A DNA stretch of 64,000 nucleotides, taken from Sarcocystis neurona (Eukaryota > Apicomplexa > Conoidasida > Eucoccidiorida > Sarcocystidae). A program made the translations under genes and the position numbers. The notes beneath the pieces were generated by a model. That model was not told the origin of the DNA. It worked only from the letters and a program-made list of their open reading frames with translations, and ran no database searches. The stretch spans positions 2,051,233 to 2,115,232 of the forward strand of contig KL647300.1 in assembly GCA_000727475.1 (NCBI GenBank), given 5' to 3'. Of this stretch, positions 27,401 through 38,000 are shown piece by piece. Each line of letters starts with the position of its first letter. The first letter of the stretch is position 1.

Positions 27401-29044
27401 CTCTCTCTGCTGCAACCGCTGCATCAACCGCAACAACAGCTGCTGCTGCCTCTGCTGGGTTGCTGATTTGTGGAGCTCTCGTCCTGTCGCGTGCAAACCT
27501 GTAACCGCTGCTGCGCACGCGCTCCACACACACACGACCAGCAAGCAGTCTAAACCCATGCCGCCGCTGCTTCTGCTGCGTCTGCCACTTTTCCACTAGA
27601 TCCTCCCTGATGCTTCGCAGCAGCTTCCACTGCGGGATAGGACGACTTGCCCTGCTGCGACTCGTGCAGCTGTCTCCATTGTTACACGAGTACCCGACTG
27701 CTCTATCGCCTCCTCGCGACGGGGACGCGCACAACTGCTACATCACCTACTTCCTGTTCCTCAATAAGTATACGTGGAGGTATCTCCCTGCGTGTATGAG
27801 GGTGTGTGTTTGTGTGTGTCTCTGTGTCTCTCGGTGTCTCTGTGTCTCTCCGCCCTTCTCTGTCTCCCTTCTCTCTCTCCCTCTCCGTGAATGTGTTTGT
27901 TTCTCTGGGAGGGTGTTGACGCGTGGAGGGGCTGCCTCCATGCGTGCTGGCACACGTGAATTTGAGGGCACCGGCGTGAACAGTGTCACGGAGCTAAACA
28001 GATCTGCGTTCCCGATACGTAGAGCCCACCACAGACGCAGGCACAAACACGCACACACGCGTGCACACGCTTTTGCGTTAGTTAATTTCCACGCAGTGAC
28101 CGATACAGTTCCGCTTTCTCCATCTATCATGAGGGAGGACAGTGAGGCTGGGGTAGAGACCGAATTGATTACTCTATACTTCTGGTAACGTCGCTGCATC
28201 CACCCCGGCAGTTTCTCGAGTCGCTGCTCCAAGTTAAGTGCAGATGAGGCGAATAGACATCTACGCAAGACACGCTCCCATGTGGTATCATTCTGTCCTT
28301 GTGCAAAGACTTACCACTCACACACAGATATTTACGGGACAAAAGTATACTATTCGCAAGTCCCTATACATATATATATATACATACGTATGTGCTCGCA
28401 CACACAAAACACATGAACAGGAACATAGACACACGCACACACATTCACGTCTCCACACCAGCACGCAGATACAGGTGCACTCCGCTCACCTGTACAGTTC
28501 CACAGTTGCATGCAGTTTACTCTTCTTTTACATATATCGAGATACAAAGACCTTTAAGTACTCCACGACTGCTCTCGCGAGTGATTATAGGAAGATAGAG
28601 AAACAAAAAGATTTTTTTTTTAGTGATAATACGCAAGGTAAAAAGTGGCGTCCAGACGGCGTTTTTGTTCATAGATACACACATACGCTGCACCTGCATT
28701 TCGGCCGCACACACAGAGTCGCCTCTAGCAGCAACAACTGTAAGAGACCCTGCTTATCTCAGAAAACGCGCGTACAAGACTGCGCGCCGTAAATGTGAAT
28801 AGTTTTTTTCCCGTCGTGACGCGCTGCGGAGGTATGAGCTGGTGAGCACAGCTGCAGCAATACACGAGCGCCGACGACTGCATGAAAAGAGTGCGTGAGA
28901 GCCCGGAAAACAGAAAAAGGGAGAGAGACGCAGGTTGTTGACGCCTAACAGTTCCACACCACATAAACAACTATATGCATACCCATATATACGGGCATAT
29001 ATACATGTATATACATATGAATATGTGTGTAAATATATATATAT

Positions 29045-29078
<34 letters not shown>

Positions 29079-32000
29079 ATACATGTGTGTACATGGGTAT
29101 ATATACATGTGTGCTTACCTGCTAATCGTGTGCGGCGCTTGGTGGCCCTGTGAACTCCCTCTTTTGCTTTTTCTCCCTTTCTGCTGGACGACACGTCGCG
29201 GCTCAAAGTCGCTTCTCGCACTATTTCTTGCACGACGCCTATGCACACAGTCCTCTGTATTTGGTATAGACACGCCTGTATGTCTACTTACTTTATGAGT
29301 GCTTCTTGCTGCTCCCCGCAGTTGGTTCCTGCCGTTCGCTTTCTATTCTTCATCAGTTCGCCCGCGCAGACGCACTCTCCCGCACACAGACGTGCACCCG
29401 TATCCACATCCACGCGTGAAAACAGTCATAGCAGTGTGTACGCGTGTATATATTTTTTGGACGCCTCTCTAAAGTTGCAAAGTCCAAAAGAATATTAGTA
29501 GCGTGAGAGGGACTAGTAGCTCGTCTTACTTTTTCCTTCGGGAAAGATCTGTCTGCACTGTGCTTGACTTTGAGGTGCTCCTCCATTGGTTGACGGTCTC
29601 GTTTTCTTGTCCTTCTTGTTCCTTCTATTTTTCCTCCTTTTTCTCCTTCCTCTTCTTCCCCTTGTTTTCCCAAGATGGGGCCTTAGTGGCAATGTCGTGG
29701 GCCCCTCATCCTGCGTTACGTGTATGTGCAGGTGTCCTGTATGCGCGTACGTGTACCTTTTTCAGTGTCAACATGTCCTTCGGTATGCATGTGCACACCC
29801 ACATATATGTATGTCAAATCAACTTTTATTCCTGCCACAAGTTTTACTTCCTAGATTTAGGCTGTTTCTCGTCTTCTTCGGCCTATCTTCCTGACTGTCC
29901 TTCTTTCTGTGTTTCTTCTTGTTTTTCTCTTTTCTGCTTCCACCCCCCCTCCATCTCCTTCTCCACCTTCTTCTTCTCCTTCATATTCCCTCTCTTCGTC
30001 TTTGCTCGTTTCCCTCAGCTGCTGGGTGCACACATTCGTGCCTCGTACATATGTCTCTCCATAGTAGTTCTGTTCATCCCCAAGGTGAGTCTGCTCCATT
30101 TTCTTCGTAGAGTGCCCCAGGAACAACGTCAGAGAAGTAAAAGTGGTGACTGCTTCACCGGTGGTGGACACGCTCTTTTCCTATTTCTTCCACATACCTT
30201 GATTGCGTCTAAAACGTCACAACTTGGAGCGAGAGTTTCACTTGTCATCTTTTCTGCCCCTTCAAACGGCGGATAAGGAAAATGAAGGGAGGCCTTTCTT
30301 GGATGCGTCTTGTTCCATCCTTCTCCCCTCTGCTTTCTTCTTTGACTCTTCCTTTTCATTGCCACTTCTTCCTTTCTCTTCTTCCTCTCTATTTTACTGC
30401 AGCGTCTTCCTTCGTGGTTCGTCTGCTGCCAGTTGACTCACGCACGCACAGTGTTTCTGTTCCTCACTGGTAGAGGTGTAGTAACTTTGACATCTTCTGT
30501 TTCTTGTGTTTCTTTGTTCCGCTTCGTCTCGCTGTGGTTGCCTTCACAGTCCTCATTTCCGCTATGATCCTTATTTTGTCTCATCTAGTCTGCGTGACGC
30601 TTTGTTTTTCTTCTTCTTTCTCTTCCACTTTCTTCTTCGCTCAGGCAGTCTGCAGCCTCGACTGGCACCCACATAATCCTTCGCTTCTTGCAGTCGGTCT
30701 GTACGACGGCACCGTAGTCGTGTTTGACGTACACGCGAAAACGCGGGAACCGACACACAGCAGCACCGTCAAAGTTAACAAACACACGGACCCAGTGTGG
30801 GATGGTAAGAAGTTCTTCTGTATTCACGGGGAGGGACGGAAAACTATGAACAAGCAGAGAAGAAACGGATTTTTGACGTCTTTGCAGAAAAGGGGACACA
30901 AAGACACTAAAGAATAGGCAGCTATCCAGATCTCTGTATTTGTGCGCGTGTGTGCAGAATGAGAGGAAAAGAAAAAGACACAGAAAGATACAAAGATGTA
31001 GTGGACATAGACAGAGTCCCCAGATCTTACATATAATCACCCGGACACAGGGGGGGATAAGACGATGTTTTTCTGCAGAAGGAGTGCGAAAGGGATGTCT
31101 AAAAGTAGAGGAAACAGAGCTTTCCTAACACCGGCGTACAGGGAGACACACAAATATGTACGGCAACAGCCTCTGTAGGCGTGAGGATACATAGAGAGCT
31201 CAGACGCCTGGGTGTCAGCAAGAGCAACAACAGCAGCAGGATGAATAGCAGAAGCTGAGGAAGGGGCAGCAGCAGGAGCAGCACTAGAACTGGGAGCAGA
31301 AGCTGCAGCAGAAGCAGTAGCAAGAGGAGCAACAGGAAGAGGAATAGCAATAGGACGGGGAACTGCAACGTTGAGAGCCGCAGAAGCAGCAGCAGTCGGA
31401 AGAAAAGCAGTACGGGGACCGCTTCACCACGGAGAAGGCAGCACCTTCAACAGCAGCAACAGGAGCACGAGCAGTATTGGGGGCAGCAGCAGCAGAAGCA
31501 GGAAAAGAAGCGACTGCAAACCGCCAAGGAGAATGATACAGCAGCAGCAAGGACGGGGACAGCAGCACCGAGGAAGAAGGGACTGCAGTTGTTACTGTCG
31601 CAGTTACGCCTGAGTCCTGTCGATTGTTTGTGTGTATGTGTGAATTGCACGCAGTGCGGTGGGAGAATGACAACTCCAACAGCACGTTGCAATTTTACTC
31701 CGTCTCCGAAGATGGAAGAGTAACAAGTTGGTCTCTTATGAAGAACAAGCTCGAGTCGGAAGAAGTAAGCTTGTCGCCTTACTACCTGGTGGTCGCCCCT
31801 ATCGATATATCTAGATATACACGTACATATGCTGCGGGTGTATCTCTACACATATTTGTCTACGTACATATAAATATACTTGTACACGTACGTACAGAAA
31901 TACATACCCTATCTACTCGGTGCTGCTTTTATATCTCTGTGTACATCATTCTCCACACGTCTTCGCACACAGCAGATCTACGCACACATATATATATATA

Positions 32001-35000
32001 TATATACATATCCAAATAGGACTAGGACGTGTAAGTATGTGGAGGTCCGTACACACCAATCTTCTCATCACTTTAGATGTGTAACGGCAACATTTTCAGT
32101 AGATATGAACGCAGGTAGACAACCAGACATACACCGACGGAAGATGTGTTTGAGGCGGTCCGACATTATTTGTACATGCCTCGCCCTCTCTCTATACCTG
32201 CGCATACATTGCTTCATATTCTTTGCAAGTATATATATATATATACATATATGGGCAGACCCGTTTTCATAAGCGCAGACATATACGTGTGCATTTGTCT
32301 AATATATATATGCATATATATATATACGTACACTTCGGGATGGTGCGCCTACGTACAAAAAACATCTCGTGTTGTGCATCTGCTCTATTCCCGTGTCACT
32401 GTAAGTGGGGACTCTTCCACATCTATAGAGTTTCTACGAGTACACGTCGCCTCTCCTACAGTGGCACTTGTACGTATATGGAGGGACCCATGCGTGGTAC
32501 AAGCAAGTTTATACACGTTGGGGCGGGTGTGCCGCTGTGCAGCTCCGCTGTGCAGCTCCGCTGTGAGAGAGTCGGCCGTCATCCTGCTGCTGCGTCTGAA
32601 AGACGGAGGCACAGGTGTCTGCGAGAAAACTCGTCCAACCTCTGAGAAGTCATTTTGTATCACGTACCCATGGAAAGTGTTTCGCTTCTGCAAATGAGAA
32701 GTTTAAAAGAGCCAGCTACCGCATGTCGTAATTTTAAGGAGTCACGTGTCTAACAGACGTCACACGCCTAGCTCTCTCCTTTTACTTACACGTACCTGCG
32801 TGTGTGCACACAGGTCCCACATAAATATATAAATATATCCTTCTCTCTATATACGCACATATATGTATATACGTCTACTTTCCGTACGTATACACATATC
32901 GTTCTCATGCTCTCTTTTTATATACTTATATGTGTATATGTGTGTACACACGTGTATGTGTAAATAACCTGTAAATGTGTACACATCTCTCTCTCTCCAT
33001 ATACAAATATATATACTAATACATAGGTATATACCCACATATTCCACACATGCATACACGTCTCTACATATACACATACGTACACATACACATATATACA
33101 TATATACGCACAAACATATGCGCACATACGTAAACGTGCTCTACATATATACACGTCTCTCTCTCAGGCTTTCTCTCATTGTATATATATACACACCTAC
33201 GCATGTATATACGTATATATCTCGCAGATATACACACATCTCTCCCTCTATAGACACACATATATGTATACAGGCATAGCATTTCGTCTACATATACACG
33301 TCATCTTCTCTGTTTCTTTCTATATGTTTCTGAATAGAAATGTCGATATTCGTTGTTTGCATACTTACTACCCTACGAAGAGGATGTATTTACGCTTTAA
33401 CGGTCTCAAACATATATATTTGTGTGCACACACGCATGTACATATCTGAACATGTATTTATATATGCATACATACACGTGGCTACAAACACATTTGTATA
33501 TAAACAACCGTCTGGACTTCGTCCGTGACTCCCTGCGCCAGCCTTCATGTGAAGCGCTGCAGAAATAAGGAAAAGAACTTCTCTTCTGCAGCTTTCACGT
33601 AGTAAAGCGCTACGAGACAGCTCTACACGTCTCCTCTGCGTTTATCACTCCGTCGTACTCTTCCTTCTCCCTGCTCAGTCTTTCTTCCCGTATTTACGTG
33701 TCTGACCATTTGCGACTTCCTCTTTATTCCTTTTCCTCACTCTACTTTCTTTATCACGAACTTCGCCTTTTCCACTCTCCCCTCTCCTTTTCTTCCCTTT
33801 CCCACCCCTCTTTTTTGCTTGTCTCCTCCTTCTTCTTCGTCCTCACTTTTTCCGCCTTTTTCTTCTTCTTCTAGCTATCTTGACCGCCATCTTTGTGCGT
33901 TTCTGTTCGTCAGCTCTCCGCACCCGCCTGTCGCTCGTCTTCATCCCAGTCTTCCGTGTCTCTGTTTAAATCCCTATTTCGTTCGTTTTCTCACCTGACT
34001 TTCCGGGACCCTGCCACCCGCTCCGCGTTTCTTCTTCTGAGACACACCGGGTGGTCGCTCCACAGGTCTTTCTTCTGCGAGAATGCTGTTTTCCGCAGGT
34101 GACTCTGCTGAAACTCGACAACGTCCAGATCGGCAGCAGCAAGGAAACTGTTGTGACTGATCCGACGGCGCTCATTAGCCAAGCAGCCGGCACTTGCTTC
34201 GACTTCCATCCCACGCAGCCGCATATCTTCGTCGTGGGGACCTGCGAGGGACGCATCTTCAAATGTTCGAAGAACTACAGCGGGCAGTATCTCAACACCT
34301 ACGAAGGTCGACCAGGCACAGATCGCAGCAAGACGCATCTTCTGCAGCACCGGATGCACACGCGCAGACGCCTTCATGCTATCCTTTCTTCCTCCGCATC
34401 TGCACACAACACGTCTGTAATAAATGTGTGTTTGCGTACAAGAATTGGAAGGGGGGAAAAGAGATGTAGAAAGGAAGGGGAAAGATGTTTGAGCAAGGAG
34501 AAGAGAGCCGGCACACAGCATTGTTTTAGCCGTATGTGTGTGGTTCTACAAATGCATATACACTTGTGTGTACGTGCGGAAAAGTGTTGATGTGCCTCTG
34601 CCTGTGTGCCAGACACACGCTTGCATAGCCACATACAAATATACGTGGGCAGATTTATGATTTCTTTTTCACGCGTAGGTAGGAAAAAAAGCTGCGTAGC
34701 CGCACAGAGACAGAGAGAGATCACCTGTACAGATGTCTTGCAAATGCGCGTGGTCTCATCTGTCAATGTGTAGTATCCGAGCCTATACACGTGTTGATTT
34801 TGTTGAAACTATGTTCGTGTGTATGTATAGAATTGCATCCGTGTACAGACGTCGAAGACGCAGAGACGAGAAGAACTCTCCGTCGCGCCAGCGGAGTGAC
34901 TGTTCGACAGGCCCCCGTCGACGTTCCGCAGACACAGACAGACTTTCCTGCAGCTGTACTAGTATACCCCGCTTTATTTGCACACACAAACATAGACAGA

Positions 35001-38000
35001 GGCCGACACACAGACAAATATATGGACACACATCTGCATTGCCCTTCTCTAGAGCTGCAGGACCCCATCGATGCCTTTTTCTGGTCCTTCTGTTAGGCCT
35101 GGATTAGCACGTGCAAGTCTACACATGTGTGTAGATGTGTGTGCACGTAATACAATTTTCGGTCTCTTTCTCACTTGCTTCTCTCTCTCTTTCTCACATA
35201 TATATATATATATATGCGGAGAACTGGGACAAAGACACAAGTTTACCTGCCTGCGGATGTGTTTGTTTCCGTTTTTGCGTGTCGTTCTCCTGTACGTGTG
35301 CGTGCCGCTGCGCTGCAGGACATGAAATGTCAGTGACAGCGCTACAGTGGAATCCCTTCCATCCCCGTGTTTTCATTTCTTCCTCTTCCGACTGGACAGT
35401 GAAAGTCTGGGACCACACGGCCAGCGCTCCTCTACTGGTCTTTGATGTGGGCGTGGTAAGATATCATTTGCTTTGTGTCCCGTCTTGAAGAAAAAATGTA
35501 TTCAGCGCCACAAAAGTAGACACAACTTGGTCACAGCGGTATGCGTATATATATACATATGCTGTAAAGTTGACGGCGCGTACGTGGACGTATGCCTCTC
35601 TCTGTGTCTCTCTACTCACACGCAGATATAACTCTATAACTATGTGTGAGTAGCTGTGTACGTCCTACTACATGCGTGAATGCGTCTGTCTACAAAGTTA
35701 CCTAAGAATCCACCTGTCTCTCTCTATATATCTACTTGTAGGTCATTTAATGACATACCTTTTGATATCGTGTCCGTCCGTCTACGTGTCTATCTGCTTG
35801 CATACCTACATATCCACGTACCTTTCTATCTGCTCACATATCTATCTACATATGTACCTTGCTGTGTATCCTTTTCTCTACACATCCTTTTCTCTGCGCA
35901 TCCTTTCATCGACGTAGCTATCTACCTGCAAATAAAATATAGCTAGACACCTATATATCAAGACATCTATCTACACGTCCATCTATATATATCTTCCTAT
36001 CCACGTGTCTATCTCTATTTCTCTAGTTACATACACATCAACGTATCTAGGTATCTTTACAAAAATAAAGACATATACATATATATATATGTCTTTACAC
36101 ATTTCTCTAACTGTGTCTACATATCTCTCTTAGTATGACTTCTTCTGTATTTCTCTTTGTATTCTTTGCCAGACTATGTCTATCTCTGTCCCCCTCTCAA
36201 TCCATCGGACCTCTGTCCTCCCCGTCGCAGATATAAGCACGTACCGAGCCACGTACGTTTCCTCGCTCTCTTCTGTCCTTGCGGCATCGGCCCTCATCTC
36301 CCAAAAACTTTCCACGGTCGCTCCTGCTTCAACTATCTTTCTTTTCTTCCTTGAGTAGACAAACGGCGCTTTGCACATTCTCCCTTCTTTCCCACTTCTG
36401 TCCTGTTGTTATTCCACTTCTTGAAGAATCATAAATGTCTCCCCCATTCGTCGTGCTGGGCTGCTGCCGCTGCTGTTTCTCTCTGCAGGCCGTCGGCGAT
36501 GTGCGCTGGGCCCCCTACAGTTCAACTATCTTCGCAGCGGCTCCTGCTGATGGAACAGTAGGTCTCTTCACTTTCGAACGATTTCACTTCCTCCTTCGCG
36601 GTTGTTTTTCTTTCTCTCTTTCTTTCTGCGTAGGTGTCTCTCTGTGTACCCCTGTGATTACCTGTCTCATTCTGTGTAGAAATGCAGAAGGAGCCTCTAT
36701 TTTCCTGGCTCCCTGTTTCTCTGTGCATACATACCTCCCTCACGAAATATATCTGTATAGATGGTGTATGTGTGTAGTAGTTCTCTCTCTCCCCTTTTTC
36801 TCTCTCTTTCTCCCTTTCTGGTTTCCTCTCCCTTCTGCTCCGTTCCTCTCCCTTTTCGACTCCCTGTCTCTTCCTTTTTCCCCCTTTTGTCTCTCCCTCT
36901 TTCCTTTTTTCCTCTCCTTCTCCCTCTGTGGATATCTGTTTCAACCAATTTGCGCTCCTGTGTGCACCTCTGAGTCTCGACCGTGTGGACCTGCCCTTTC
37001 AAACATCTCTTTTATATCTCTGCGTCCTTTTCCTCCCCTTCACTGTCATCCTATGTTTCTTCCTCTCTTTCTTCTCGCGTTGTCTATACCAGAGTGGTGA
37101 CCACCCGAGTATCTATCAATCTGTTGGTACAACTCTCCATCTCTCCACGGGCATTTTCCCGGCTCCACTACGGAAATTGGGCCGAATACTTCTCCGTATA
37201 CGCCAAGGAGTGCAGACGTAAAACGCTAGCTAATATGCGGATACCTTTCACTCTCTCTCTAGGCGTGTGTGTCTGCGTCTGTCGCTCTCTCTCCATCTGC
37301 CACTTCCTCCTGCTGCTCACGGTATTGCTGCTAACCCGACCGGTGCTAATCTTGTTGCTGGTAACACTGTTGCCGCCCACACTTATTGTTGGTATTCCTG
37401 TCAATCCCAACCGAAATTCCCATATTCCTCTCACTACTGCTACTAACATTACATTTACTATTTCTGCGACAACCACAACCCTTTCTGTGTCCTCTTCCTA
37501 TTACAACTGCTCCTTCGACGTACCGCATGTATTGCTAGTCAAGCACTGCAACCCTTCGCCCTCTGCTTCTTCGTCTACAGGAGTGTTCGCATGCACATAG
37601 ATTTGCCGTTTGCTGATCCATTTATGTCTCACTAAATATATTTATACATATATAGGTGTAAATACACGTACGTATTGAAGGATTTGTTTTCTGTGCGTAG
37701 GTGCACCTCTACGACCTGGAGGTAAACAGGAGGGCACGAGTGGGCTCGTACAAGGTAAGACACCATTTTTTGTTCAAGCAGGGTGCACTCTGTACTTCTC
37801 AGTGGCCCCGTTCACCTGCTATTGCAATTCCTTACCCCGCTGCAACGTATCAATATGTGGTTTGCCCTCTCACTATTTCTCCTAGTACAAGAGTCGTTCC
37901 TGCATATACTGCTGCAGCACATGAATATATAGGTATATTTTGTTTATTTTTTTTTCGGAGAGTCGCCTGCATGTGTTGTATTTCTCCCTACAGCCTAGAC

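Noticed and set aside
29674..29735. Frame DGALVAMSWAPHPALR in intron 8, WD-like at first sight.
   Set aside because: Exons 8 and 9 join directly in phase 0 and give the expected family sequence, leaving no gap for an extra blade.
29503..30276. 257-codon plus-strand Phe/Ser-rich frame in DNAI1 intron 8.
   Set aside because: Arises from pyrimidine-rich intron sequence and looks like a membrane protein only because TTC, TCT and CTT codons dominate.
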